DNA of 64,000 bases from positions 15,425,515 to 15,489,514 of the forward strand of contig CM077007.1 in the NCBI GenBank assembly GCA_039090855.1, given 5' to 3'. The stretch is from Macrothele yani (taxonomy: Eukaryota > Arthropoda > Arachnida > Araneae > Macrothelidae). The notes beneath the pieces are model-generated. The model was given only the letters and a program-made list of their open reading frames with translations. It ran no database searches and had not been told where the DNA came from. Shown one piece after another: positions 35,075-46,200 of this stretch. Numbering within the stretch: position 1 is the stretch's first letter; every line of letters starts with the position of its first letter. The position numbers and the translations under genes were made by a program.

Positions 35075-35255
35075 GGAATGCTGTTTGCCCCCTGTCATCC
35101 TCTTATTCCTCCAGAATCTTACTTTGCATCCTGTGTTTATGATGTTTGTGCGTGCTCTGAAAATGACGACTGCCTGTGTGATATTTTGTCAGCTTATTCG
35201 CAAGAGTGTGCAAAAGCAGGTGTGGTTCTTAGCTGGAGATCAGCAGGATTCTGTG
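35075..35255 (+). CDS. cv-2: crossveinless-2/BMPER-like protein, exon 4 of 5 in window (C8-like module)
   Basis: Acceptor CATCTTTCAG and donor TGTG|GTAAGT bound 181 bases: 60 codons plus one base (phase 1). The product contains CHPLIPPESYFASCVYDVC, then CSENDDCLCDILSAYSQEC and LSWRSAGFC. The pattern C-x(n)-P-x-(S/Y)F-x2-C-x3-C-x-C with the following CLC and AYxxxC is that of the C8 module that follows VWD domains in BMPER, mucins and von Willebrand factor. The split Gly/Asp codon is completed by exon 5 (G plus AT). The exon lies between a 9.4-kb and a 12.9-kb intron. Confidence 0.93.
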
Positions 35256-36015
35256 GTAAGTCCTAAGGAAAAAAAAAGGGAATTCTTTTATTAAGGCTTG
35301 ATACATGTATAACAAGTTGTTGTGAATGTAGTGCTTTCATTTTTATAAGCACTACAGTTTCACTGTACAGACGGCCTTGTTTTTTCAGACCAAAGGCAAT
35401 TTATATTCTCACCTGTAAAGATAATGAAGGCAGAGAGTCAATTTATATTTTCACCTTTAAAGACAATGAAGGCAGAACTACTTCACTGACCCCACCCATC
35501 AGATAGACTGAATTTTTTTTTATTTTTATTTATTTTGAAAAGTGTAGTTTTAACTCTGCTTCTTGAAAATGGCAAGGTGAACTTCCAAACTCTAAATTCT
35601 CTGATTTATGTCCCTCTCCTGCCCCCAAATTTTTACCCTCCAGCACCTCTGAATGAGGCATCACAATCCCTTTTGTATTTTTTTCCCCATATGTTCAATA
35701 TAATTATGCATCACTTGTCACAATTTCTTTTTTCTATCATGTCATATGAAAATGTGCGTATTTGTTGGGGAGGGGGAGCACATTCCCGAGTAAACAAGAT
35801 TTTAGAAATGAAGTTACATATACAGGATGATCAGCAATAAATCTACCGGACGATTCCTCGTGGAGAAAGGAGCCGAAAACCATTGTCCGATTGGACGTCG
35901 CATTCTGGAGATATACGCACTGAAAGTTTTGTTACGTCACATCCAGTAACACGCACATGCTTGTTGAAGAGCGACGTGGATAGTTATACAGATGCACACA
36001 TCACAAGGAAATCAA
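35256..36015. other. intronic DNA; 42-bp tandem duplication
   Basis: Apart from the duplication at 35397-35480, a CpG-containing unique-looking stretch at ~35837-35990 (accggacgattcctcg) has a base composition unlike its neighbours and may be a transposon piece, but no end or ORF identifies it. Confidence 0.45.
35397..35480 (+). repeat. two tandem 42-bp units
   Basis: Units at 35397-35438 and 35439-35480 share caatttatatt, tcacct, taaaga and aatgaaggcaga, with four or five differences. Not coding. Confidence 0.85.
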
Positions 36016-36240
36016 GCCGCCCCGGTGGCACAGTGGTCTAAGGCGATGGCTTCTGATCATTTGTCCGAAAGGGGTCCGGGTTCGAATCCTGGTGAAGCAT
36101 GGATGTTGTGTTTGTCCTACTGCACTGACTCTCTCTTTTTTCCCTGGAACCAAAGTGGCCCTAAATTCAGGATGGGCAACTACTTATAGCCCACTGAGCT
36201 ACTCATGGTGATCGTTAAACTTCCAATTAAAAAAAAAAAA
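36016..36240 (+). mobile_element. tRNA-derived SINE
   Basis: Carries RNA polymerase III internal promoter boxes: A box TGGCACAGTGG at 36026-36036 and B box GGTTCGAATCC at 36079-36089, as in a tRNA. A unique body with cttatagcccactgagct follows, then a 3' A-run to 36240. Related copies are at 50857 (same orientation) and, as a reversed block, in the repeats at 1-125 and ~51111-51236. The lack of a clean acceptor stem and the A-tail argue against a working tRNA gene. Confidence 0.88.
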
Positions 36241-36537
36241 GGTAATCAACATTTAAAAATGTGGCACAGGGTGGGTATGAAAATTTGAAGGACGTGGTGG
36301 CGTGAAACCAGTTGTATGCTTGTGCGATATGGCAGGTAGGGATGAAAAGTGTTGGTGATGGTAGCAGGTAAGCTCGTGCTGCATTGGTACATTTGACAGT
36401 AGTGTGGGTAGCTATATGTCGTACAGTTTGAGAGAGTATTGTGACACGTATCTCCTATTGGGGGAATGCCATGGTTCAGCATTGCGCGCCCAGGTCATAC
36501 GGTGGCTTGACGCTCGAATGTGCGACCTTTCCTTGAG

Positions 36538-36746
36538 TTCATTTGTTTGCCTCTTGCCATGGTGCCAAAGATGTTCTCAATTTGGATGCAAAAGTAGCAT
36601 TCAGCTGTTGCCCAAAGTCTTTGCAGCTATAATTTTCGTACAGAACATTTATTCACTGAGATGACCATTCGCAGCATTTGCTTGCATTCATTTGTTTGCC
36701 TCTTGCCATGATGCCAAAGAAGAATGTTCTCAATTTGGATATAAAG
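36538..36746 (+). repeat. direct duplication of the Tigger 5' region, ~149-bp period
   Basis: A ~57-bp block beginning ttcatttgtttgcctcttgc occurs at 36538-36594 and again at 36687-36746, including the presumed start of the transposase (atgccaaag.. caatttggat). The 92 bp between are not repeated. Confidence 0.8.
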
Positions 36747-38050
36747 GTTAAATTTATTGAAATGCACATAAAAAAAAAAGTGTGAGTGTCTGGCATTTAG
36801 TGGAGAAGTTCAATGCCAGAAAATACAAGTTTGTGACATTGTAAAGCAAAAGTAAGAGAAACAGAGCAGTGGCATCAAAATAATTCAACGAAGGGGAAAA
36901 TGCAAAAAACTGGAAATGAAGAGTTAAATAAGATTGTCTGAGAGTGATTTGTTACTGCAAGGGCAAGAAATTTGCAAATGTCAGGCTCTATGCTGCAAAC
37001 ACATGTAAGAGATGAAGCCAGAAAACTCAAAAAAGAGTTCCATGCTTTTAGTAGGTAGTTATAGACAGTTTTCGACAGAGGTACAACATTTCGTTCATCG
37101 AAATTGCGGTGAAATGGCAGATGTCAACAAGAAAGCAATTTCAGATTGGATACGAAAATTGTCGATACTCATTGAAGGCTATAAACCTCAAAACATTGCT
37201 AATGGTGATGAAATGGGTTTGTTTTTTCGGGCACTGCCAAATAAAACTTTGTTTAAAAGGTGAAATATGTACTGGAGGAAGAAGTTTAAAGAACTCTTTA
37301 CAGGCTTTCTTTGTGTGTTTATGTCTGTGCAGATGAAAAAACCTTCAAACAAAGATCATTCAATAATTTTGATTTAAAAAAAGCTTACCATTGAGTGGAA
37401 ATCAAACAAGAAAAGCCTGGATGGCAGCTCAAATTAGGCAGAATGGGTAACAAGTTTTAATTCATAGATGTAAAGTCAGATCAGACACATTCTTTTGTTT
37501 TTGGATAATGCAACATGCCATCCTCATTTTCACTTACCGAATGGTTTCCACCAAACACAAGCAGCAATTGTCAGCCAATGGATCAAGGGACTATTCAATG
37601 CATGAAAATTCATTATAAAAAACTTGTTATGCAGTCACTTCTTGAAAATACAGAAACCGCATCCTCCTCTAGCGAAATAGTGAAATCCATAACTGTTCTT
37701 GATTATATTGGATGGCTTGCAAAAGCACCATGCGAGGTATCACCAGAAATGATTAAGTTGTGTTTCAAGAAAACAAAATTTCCTTTGGAGGACTTACCAC
37801 GTATCCGGTGAAAGCACCAATGATCTGCAGGCAGCACTAAACTGTGCGATTTTTGTAATCATCAGTGCAAAGGATTATATAAACATCGACAACACTGCGA
37901 CCAAGTCTTGTAATAAAGATCTTGACAAAATAATTGAGTGCTATCAAATTGAAGAAAAAAATAACCCAAAAATAATAACAGTGAAGATGATGATATAGAG
38001 GAGGTGAATATAGAAACCACATCTGGAATAAAAACATGTAATCAAGAATT
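36709..38050 (+). pseudogene. Tigger/pogo-family transposase (CENP-B-like), disrupted
   Basis: The frame starts MPKKNVLNLDIKVKFIEMH, the N-terminal DNA-binding helix-turn-helix of CENP-B/Tigger transposases. 37012-37260 resembles the linker and first catalytic region (SDWIRKLSILIEGYKPQNIANGDEMGLFF, where IxNxDExGLF is the family's first Asp box with NGDEMG). 37515-37811 holds the remainder (FPPNTSSNCQPMDQGTIQCM, where LPPNTTSxxQPxDQG is the third Asp box). An acidic tail can be followed to ~38050. Stops and frameshifts separate these. TIRs were not identified. A family transposase is ~500 residues. Confidence 0.88.
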
Positions 38051-39099
38051 GCAAAATATTTAGGTTATCTGAGATTTTGCACTTCTCCTATGTGACTCTG
38101 AATTATTTCAGTCAATGAGCCTCATGTTGTGTTACCATACAGAAAACAATGTTGGATTATTTAAAAAAAAAAAAAAGGTTTGTGATTTTTACTAGTTGTT
38201 TAAGGTACATAGGAAAAATACATTCTCTTAAGTAATCTGTTAATAGTATGACAAAAAATTCAAATGTTCACATTTCAATGGATTCCATGGATGCACCTGT
38301 ACAAAACAGAAACCTATCTAAAACAGAAAATAATTCCGGTCCCTTGGATTCCATCTTAGACAGGTTTCTCAGTATTTTCAATGTTTGAGCTTGTTTTCTT
38401 TTTGTATCAAGTATCACCATGCATATATGATAATTCACGCGGAGCTTTAATATTACAGTTATATTCTTGATTGTGCAATAGATTTGGTAATAAGAACTAC
38501 CCACTGTTTGGGGTGAGTGCAAAAGTTAATATTTTCTCAATTGTGATAGGATATGCTAGGCTATCAGAGCAGTATTATGTTATTTAACAAAGTATGGATT
38601 CTGCCCAGATTCCAGTATAACATGCGTTCATAAATTTCTTTTTGTGATGCCCATGTAAAATATGACTTTATTTGTATGATAGGAAGCTCACAAACAACTT
38701 CTTTATCTAATATAGATAATTAATTCTGTCACTGAGTAAGTGTACATGAAGTATCTTGCACAGTATTAGTGATAGCCAAACCGGCATGATGACTCTCTCT
38801 CTCTGTTTAAGATACTGGAAATCAGGTTACAAAACTTTTTTTTTTTTTTTTTTGCAGTACTAAAGTTGTTCATTATTGTTAACATTGGGTAAACTTTTTG
38901 ATATTACACTTTTGGGGTAATTCCATGCCAAATCAACAAATGGGGGTTGTTGCTTCATAGTCGGATTTTTCTGAAAATTCAAGCATTGGTAGTATATATA
39001 TAGAGAGAAGAAAGAATCCAGAATTTCAATGAGTAAGGGAGGAAATTTTGCCCTCTGAATATTCACTTGTCATACTTTTGAAAAGAGTTCATTGTTTTA
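38051..39099. other. intronic DNA without recognised feature
   Basis: AT-rich, with A run at ~38161 and a 19-T run near 38837. No gene supported. Confidence 0.5.
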
Positions 39100-39560
39100 T
39101 TTTGCTTGTATTTCTCCTTAACTATTAATCATTCAGGTGTCCTTTTAAAGATGAGTTTGCCATCTTTCTAAAACAGCAAGTAAGTTGGAAAAATTCTTAA
39201 ATTTGCAAAAATTTTTGAGTAGATAAATTGTAATTTTTTTTTTTTTTTTTTGACGTGAAAATGAAACCACTTGTAAGCTTTGGCCTATTTGAAGTATTAG
39301 AACTACTCTGTCTCCACAATTAATTTAAAGTTCTTATTTCAATATTTACTTAGCTTTTCGGGTTGCCAAAATGAAAAATTACCTATTTTTACCTCTCAAA
39401 AACTGGATGTGGGTAAGGTGATAAAAATTTGAAAACTGTTTCAATGAAGGGACCAATATGTATAGATATTACAACTGGAAGTATGGTTTTGCACCTGTTT
39501 CTATTAAAAAAATTGAGAAATGTTTCCACTGAATTTTTGTGATTTTAGGAAGTTCTGCCC
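39100..39560 (+). repeat. unclassified repeat R, copy 1 (inverse of 42590-43050)
   Basis: This stretch is similar to the reverse complement of 42590-43050. Shared strings include gccatctttctaaaacagc, gaagcatt/gaagtattagaactact, gaagggaccaat and gaatttttgtgatttt. Identity is moderate with many indels. No ORF. The pair is separated by 3 kb that contains the Penelope structure at 41.1-42.35 kb. Confidence 0.75.
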
Positions 39561-39913
39561 CCCCTCACTTCTTCATTGCTTTTTTTATGCTAATAATTTC
39601 TATCTTGTTTGTACATCAGTATTAATTTTATGAACATATTTTAACAAATATATTATTATGCTAGTGGTGCCAAATTAATAAAAATGAGTTGTTAACATTT
39701 TGCAAGGGCAAACTTGTTTCATGTAATACTAATGCTAGACAAAATAACTGCATTGTCGTTAAAAACACCCCACACATTCTAGTGCTGCTCTGTGTAGCAG
39801 ATTATGCCCTTAAATATGAAACTCATGTACCTTATGTTAGTGACATTTTCAATTCTTAACTTTGAAAATATGTGCATAACTTTTTTCTGAAAATTAATAT
39901 ATATAAAATGTCT

Positions 39914-40943
39914 CTAACGAAAAAAATTATAATCTAAAATTGTGAACGAGTAGAAACTGTGTTTATGCGAGACTAGTTTTGACAGAAAATACTTTGCAAA
40001 TGTATTTTGTAAAAACTCTGTCACTCCTTTATGTGTTAAATCATTTGGGAATAAGAAATCCCGAGAAGTGCTTTTCGTCCTACCATGGTATGGTGCTTGA
40101 GAGCTTGCTCTTGCTCTTCTACAAAGTGCACAGATAAGGCACCCTACTGGGCTACAGCTGTGGGAGGAATGTGTCGCATCCAATTTTGGTGAAATCATTG
40201 GATGTTTTTCCTGTCCACCACTTCCATAAATGTTGTATCCTTTGCTGAGTGACAGTTCAGAATGAGGGAACCTGAATAGAGGTATCTCATCTGTTCATTC
40301 AGTTGGTATGCAAGACACAGAACAGTCTAATTGTCTTTGTTTTACATGTATCTTTTGGTTTCTCTTTTATTCTATGATGGAATCTTACTTAGTGGGTCAG
40401 TTGTTGATTGAACACTGCCATAAGTTTTCTTATTGCAGAACAACTGGAATTAAAAAAAATGTTCAATGTATGATGGAATTAAAGAGAAACATTATTTTGA
40501 TAAATATAGCTACTTATTTAGACATACTTGCTGTGATCCATTTTCATTTCACAAAGCTTCAGTAAGAAAAAAGGCCTCAGAAAAATAACTCTTGGGCAGT
40601 CAAAAGCCACAAACTTGTATCTAATTGCTGGTAAGTCCTGATGCCCAAAATGTTTATCAAAAGTAAATGCATATGGTGAAAATTCAGTGGACAGTAGTTC
40701 ATTGGAGTACCAAGCAAGTGAAGTTATTATTTTTACTTGAACTTGAAAAGTTGTCAAGATATTTCTGGTCTCTGGATTTTTATCAAGGCCTGTTCTCACT
40801 TTGTTTGCACAGAAGATATTTAAATTGTTTCCAGGTTCCCAAACTTTAAATACATTTTGTGTAAATAAAGCCTTTGATAGTTTCTGGTCATTGAGAACAA
40901 AACTGGCTTGGAGGCGAGAAATGTTTAAGAATACAAAATTCAA
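39914..40943 (-). other. two unassigned minus-strand ORFs (141 and 94 codons)
   Basis: Minus-strand ORFs at 40943-40518 and 40198-39914 follow one another in the same direction. I do not recognise either. The first contains SLAWYSNELLSTEFSPY and FGHQDLPAIRYKFVAF; the second a Cys-rich segment CSPVGCLICALCRRARA. They are antisense to the host gene, inside its last intron. They could be chance ORFs, exons of an antisense gene or an unrecognised element. Confidence 0.3.
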
Positions 40944-41084
40944 AAGATATGAAAGCGCTTCAAGTTAAAGTAGAATTTAATTATTCTAACCTGATTAAAG
41001 TATGTGAGTGTTTTTAATTCATTGTAAGTGAAATTATTACTGAAATTAACTTGTACAATATTCTAGAGGATAATGCTTACCTTG

Positions 41085-42350
41085 GCATTCCTTGCTAGTG
41101 ATGAGAACATTTCACACGTATTTTCCAGTCTTTGTTGATATTATTGTCCTAAAGTCCGTTGTATGAGATGAATAGCTTTACTTCCCACACTTTTCGCTGG
41201 GTATACTCATTGGATCTTCGCTTTAGGATTCACACACATCAATTTTTACCGTTCTTTATACTCGAAATTTTCGCCCATTCTCTGGGCATCCTCAGGAGCG
41301 TGGTGACTTTTCCACCAATGTTCGTGGTTAACTTTGCGCTAATAGAGTCCGATACTCCTTGTTGCCATTCGTCGGATATACTTTCTTGGATATATTTCAT
41401 TATCAAGCCCGGCTGGCGCCATCTATGTTTCATTAAACAACATTTTTTTTTCAATTTCTTTTCCTATTTTGGTTTTCTTGTCTTTTTTGTCGGTTTTTCT
41501 TTTGTTGTTCTTTTTTTTGTCTTATTAGTTCTTTCCACAGGCCAGATAATGTGCTAGGGTTGTTTTGGTTACACACCCTTGCTTTATTTTTATAGATTAA
41601 GATTGCTTCTTCCCTCCTCATTTGCCTTTCAGATTTTTTATTCTTTTTTAGCATTTTAATTTCGTCGAATTTTGGGAAAGTCCGGTTTTCAATGCAGAAT
41701 TGCACTAAAGCAGTTTTGGCTTCTTTTTTTTGCCAGTTAGATATGTGTTGTTTAAGTCTTTTTTTTTAATCTGTTTTCCATACTTCCAATGTACGATATT
41801 GGGGGTATGTGTGCAATTGAAATTTCATAGGATCCTGGTTCTTCTAGCATTCTTTCCTCTGTTTTTTTGTTGACAGTCATACAAGAAAAAAAAAACAACA
41901 AAAGAAAAAAAGACAACAAAATCAAAATAGGAAAAGAAATTAAAAAAAAAAAAATGTTGTTTAATGAAACATAGATGGATGGCGCCAGCCGGGCTTGATA
42001 ACGAAATATATCCAAGAAAGTATATCCGACGAATGGCAACAAGGAGTATCGGACTCCATTAGCGCGAAGTTAACCACGAACACGGTGGAAAAGTCGCTGC
42101 GCTCCTGAGGATGCCCAGAGAATGGGCGAAAATTTCGAGTATAAAGAACGGTAAAAATTGATATGTGTGAATCCTAAACAAAGATCCAATGAGTATACCC
42201 AGCGAAAAGTGTGAAGTAAAGCTATTCATCTCATACAACAGACTTTAGGACAATAATATCAACAAAGACCAGAAAACACGTGTGTGAAATGTTCTCATCG
42301 CTAGCAAGGAATGCCAAGGTAAGCATTATCCTAGTTACTTTGAAATATCA
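41085..42350 (-). mobile_element. Penelope-like element with inverted terminal repeats
   Basis: A ~390-bp sequence (41085-41480) reappears inverted at ~41930-42350, with high similarity (shared strings include gcccattctctgggcatcc and cggatatactttcttggata). The GIY-YIG endonuclease lies between them on the minus strand. On the minus strand the order is therefore inverted repeat, endonuclease, direct repeat, which fits the known Penelope habit of carrying terminal pseudo-LTRs in inverted orientation. The reverse transcriptase is missing. A third copy of the ~390-bp repeat is at 46790-47175. Confidence 0.85.
41451..41895 (-). pseudogene. Penelope-like GIY-YIG endonuclease
   Basis: Minus strand: HIPPISYIGSMENRLKK gives the YIG half of the GIY-YIG signature. 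A frameshift in a run of nine A at ~41757 separates it from the next frame, which supplies the Arg/His helix (RLKQHISNWQKKEA) and VQFCIENRTFPKFDEIKML, then RQMRREEAILIYKNKARVCN with the conserved Glu-containing helix of the domain. A Lys/Gln-rich tail follows and runs into the terminal repeat. The endonuclease is otherwise nearly complete, so the frameshift in the A-run may be the main lesion. Confidence 0.85.
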
Positions 42351-42476
42351 CACGTAAAAGTGAATAGTAGAATGATTAGAGCTATCTAATAGTCAGAATT
42401 AGAACTACTAATAGGTATTACTGAAATAGTAGTAGGTATGTCACCAGTTAAGAGAACAATAAGTAAAATTTAATTT

Positions 42477-42505
42477 ACACACACACACACATATATATAT
42501 ATATA
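42477..42505. repeat. (AC)n(AT)n microsatellite
   Basis: About seven AC units followed by seven AT units, next to the right end of the Penelope structure. Confidence 0.9.
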
Positions 42506-42589
42506 CACATTTTTTAAAGGTGGCAACCCTGAACAGCGTGTATGAATAAAAATATCTCAATGGAATTAATAGTCGTAGTAAAGCCATAG

Positions 42590-43050
42590 GGGAGGTGGGT
42601 GGGATGACAGGACTTCCAAAATCACAAAAATTCGGTGGAATCTACCCTTACATTTATTATTAAAAAAGAAACAGTGAGACATGAAAAATAATACTTTCAG
42701 ATGTAAATCTATGCACATTGGTCCCTTCATTAAAATTTTTGTCATCTAGCTCACACCAAGTTTTTGAGGGATAAAAAGAATCTGGCAACCCTAAAAGTCA
42801 GTAAACATTAGAAGATGAAGTTGAAATTAACTGTGTAAACAAAGTAGTTCTAATGCTTCAAAAAGGACAAAGCTCATGGCTGGTTTTATTGGCACATCAA
42901 AGATATTAGTAATTTCGAAAATGTATCTACTCGAAAATGTTAACAAATGAAATGAAAAACATTTTTCCATCTTACTTGCTGTTTTAGAAAGATGGCAATC
43001 TTACCTTTAATATGACATCTGAATGGCTAGTTTAGAACAAAATATACACA
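42590..43050 (-). repeat. unclassified repeat R, copy 2
   Basis: Inverse of the repeat at 39100-39560. Neither copy has recognisable coding sequence, TIRs or a tail. Confidence 0.75.
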
Positions 43051-43109
43051 CAAGAAATATTTTTTTTTCAAAAATATTACAATTCTCCTACTAATTGAAT
43101 TCTGCCTTC

Positions 43110-43985
43110 TTGCTATACACCGGTGAGCGTGCCTGGAGACCGAACACTGGTGCAGGTGAAGTTCACAGAGCAGTATTTATACAACCCAAGGACCGGCTTT
43201 TGGTTAGTAGAGTTTCAGAATCAGAATGGGAAAAGCTGCCAATTTATCGTAGTTTGATAAAGGACAAATTGTGATGCCTCGGAACTACGGTCTCAGAAAT
43301 GGTACGACTCGTGGGCCAAAAGTGGTGCACAGATGGCCAAATGACAAACCGTCGTCCAGCAGTGTGTCATCCGCAGATCACTGATGCCAGACGGGAGCAG
43401 AGACTGTCGCGCATTGTTCACAGTGCGGCAAATTAACCACAGCTACAACAGTGGTGATCAGGGCAATGTGTCACAGTTTATTGCAATCTTCTGCGCGTGG
43501 TCCGGGTCCTCATGCTCACCGCACATCATCACCAACAATGCATGAAATGGGCCCAAGATCATCAAGATTGGACCAAAGTGGTCTGGTATGACCAGTCAAA
43601 GTTCCTGGTGCATCACGTAGACGGCCGAGGTGGTGTTATGCGTGATGTTTCCTTGAGATACTTTAGGTCCCAATCCCTGACAGCTGTCAGGTAACTGAAC
43701 ATCCTTGCGAACCAAGTTCACCCATTCATGGCAACTGTGTTCCCTGCCACACTGCCAGAATCATCAAGAAGTGATTTGAGGAACATGCTGTTAATGCACT
43801 AGCCTCCAAATTCACCTGACATGAACCCAATCGAACATTTGTAGTTCGACTAGGAAAAATGGGTTCGCACTAAATCACCACGACCCCAAAATGTACAGGA
43901 CCTGCTGTTGACATTATGGTACCCAGATACCACAGGATACCTACTGCCAAGTGGCCAAAGGGTGTCCTATAGTTTATTAGGTAGG
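43110..43985 (+). pseudogene. Tc1-like transposase relic
   Basis: One frame begins MGKAANLS, then a stop and FDKGQIV, the Tc1 N-terminus. At 43497-43694 it reads LTAHHHQQCMKWAQDHQDWT with KVVWYDQSKFLVHHVDGR, the first catalytic Asp region (WxDESxF in active proteins, here WYDQSKF). Near 43795 PPNSPDMNPIEHL marks the third acidic residue. Numerous frame breaks. No matching TIRs were found. A family distinct from the 10.9- and 23.4-kb elements. Confidence 0.8.
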
Positions 43986-44097
43986 TAGTCATAAAGTAAT
44001 GGCTCAGTGATTAAAAAGACATTGATTTGGCATGCAATGATTATATGGATGCGATATATATTACAACATACATTATAAGATTAGTCTACAATTGCAT

Positions 44098-46200
44098 AGG
44101 TCAATGATCTACACCTTATAACATTCTGTTCTTCACGTATCACTAAGAATATTAAAATTGCATGCTTACTATGTGGGTTGTAAAGAAATGGATTAAATTG
44201 ACAAGAATCCTAATTTTAGATAATAAAGAACATATCAACATACTTTGTTGGTCCACATGGTTGATACTACTGTGACAGTCACGTGGCTACGTTGTTAATA
44301 TATTTATTTATTGTATGCTTGGGTTCTTATGGAATGGATTGAAACAAGTTGTGAATATTCATAAGTTGTTAGGACACTTATCACAGAAAAACTACTGAGT
44401 AGTTAAAAAGGGTGGGGGGATGAAATGTTAACAAGTTTCTTAATTGTGGACGAAAACTTCTAACTGCATGACACATGACATGCAAAAGTTCATTATTGCA
44501 CATCGCGTGTATTCTCAAGGTACAAGTGATCTAAGTTCTTGGTTGAGGTATGGCCTTTATAGGTACAGTATGTTGGAGTTATACGTCATTAAGATCTTGT
44601 TCGCCATCTAGCGGGTAATGCAGTAATTTCGCACTTGTCAATTTCGTTTTAGGGATACCTTTTACAACATCAATTAAGTGTTTCCATGCATATGATAGAT
44701 TAATCGGACAATTATTATTTCATATTTCCTAATACATATGGATTCAACAATTGGAATTTCAGTCCAGGTCTTGTGCTGTATTACTATTTGGACTTGGTGT
44801 TGTATACAGTATTCTATCAGTGCTGTCTTATTATCCATTTTAATCCAATTTCCTATATGTTCATTTAACCGGGTTTTAAGATTGCATTTAGTACTTCTGA
44901 TAATATACAATTCGAGTAGGTCTGTTGTTGTCTACTATGAAAATATGGTAAACTTCTGCTCTTTCTTGACTTTGGGTTAAAATTTTACCACCAATGTTCA
45001 TGTTTGATTTTTTGCATATATGTTTCATTATGATAAGTAACCGGGTAATAATCCATAGTAAGTGTCTGTTTTCTTAACTTCTGTAATGGTATTTTCAACA
45101 TTATCTCTTTTTTAAGTTTTTCAATCATGTGATGATCCTGAAAAACAAGGTTTTTAATCCATCGGATTTCATTGTGAAAGATTTCTTGTTTGATTGCATA
45201 CACCCACTAATCAAACAAGAGGTCTTTTTACAATGAAATCTGATGGATTAAAAACCTTGCTTTACAACATGGTTATGAGGATCATCACATGATTAAAAAA
45301 CTTAAAAGATAACGTTGAAATACCATTACAGAAATTAAGAAAATAAACACTTACTTGGATCTTTACCCATACTTACCTGATAAAATGAAACATATATGCC
45401 AAAAAATCAAACATGAATATTGGTGTTAAAACTAAAGATATCAGTAAAATTTTAACCCAAAGTCAAGGAAGAACTTCTATATTAAAAAGAGCAGGAATTT
45501 ACCATAGTAGACAACAACAGACCTACTCCAACGTAACCTTAAAACCCTGTTAAATGAACATATAGGAAGTTGGATTATAAGACAGCATTGATAGAACACC
45601 AAGCTTTGTCTGATTGCACCAAGTCCAAATAGTAATACAGCACAAGACCTGAACTGAAATTCTAATTGCTGAATCCATATATATGTAATAATAACTGTCC
45701 TATGCATGGAAACACTTAATTTATGTCAAAAAAAGTATTCCTAAAAAAGAAATTGACAAGTACAAAACTACTGTATTACCCATTAGATGGTGAGCAAGAT
45801 CATAACAATGTACAACTGCAACATACTGTACCTCAACCAAGATCACTTGTAGATTGAGAATGCCAGCAATGTGCAGAGCAAAATGCTTCGCTATATGACA
45901 AACTTTTGCATGTTATGTGTCATGCAGTTAAGAAATTTGCTAATATTTTTTTTTATTTTGTGATAAGTGTCCTATAGAAGATAGCTTATGAACATTCACA
46001 ACTTGTTTCTTTCCACTCCACTTTGGATTCATGTTTCTTAAGTCTTTAACCACATTCCATAAGAACTCGAGCATACAATAAATGTTCTTCATTATCTAAA
46101 ATTAGGATTCTTATGAATTTAATCCAATGCTTTATGGCCCACATGCAATTTTAATATTCTTAGTGACACATGAACAGAATGTTCTAAGGTGTTGACCTAG
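44098..46200. repeat. second large palindrome of head-to-head Penelope-like fragments
   Basis: Left arm ~44098-45195 and right arm ~45209-46200 are inverted copies separated by a ~13-bp centre (gcatacacccact). The inner ends read tttcttgtttgatt and its exact inverse. Outer ends match as well (taggtcaa...acattctgttc...taagaatattaaaattgcatg). The arms differ by substitutions and indels (the left has an extra ~40 bp near 44560-44600 and gaps elsewhere). Each arm carries the RT C-terminal linker and GIY-YIG region directed outward. The family is different from the palindrome at 2.5-4.3 kb. Confidence 0.88.
44674..45203 (-). pseudogene. Penelope-like linker and GIY-YIG endonuclease (left arm)
   Basis: Minus strand 45203-44985 encodes a linker (NEIRWIKNLVFQDHHMIEKL and YHNETYMQKIKHEHWW) that in Penelope proteins joins RT and endonuclease. 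44910-44674 encodes YIIRSTKCNLKTRLNEHIGN, an altered YIGSTK.NLKTRLNEH, and TWTEIPIVESICIRKYE, the helix with the conserved Glu. The YIG glycine is replaced by Arg. Frame breaks separate the two. The mirror copy at 45209-45710 is more damaged. Confidence 0.8.

Noticed and set aside
36016..36100. Possible functional tRNA gene (A and B boxes present)
   Set aside because: The boxes are followed by a repeated unique body and an A-tail, copies occur elsewhere in the window and no consistent acceptor stem can be drawn; this is a SINE.
41159..41557. 132-codon ORF in the Penelope terminal repeat, with a related ORF at 46922-47194
   Set aside because: The repeat is present in three copies and two orientations, but the frame is not kept in all copies and the product has no domain; probably non-coding.
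42120..42240. Hammerhead-like string in the 41-kb Penelope repeat (ccaatgagtatacccagcgaaa)
   Set aside because: It lacks the CTGATGA core (two mismatches) and a stem II can be drawn only poorly; not supported without a covariance model.
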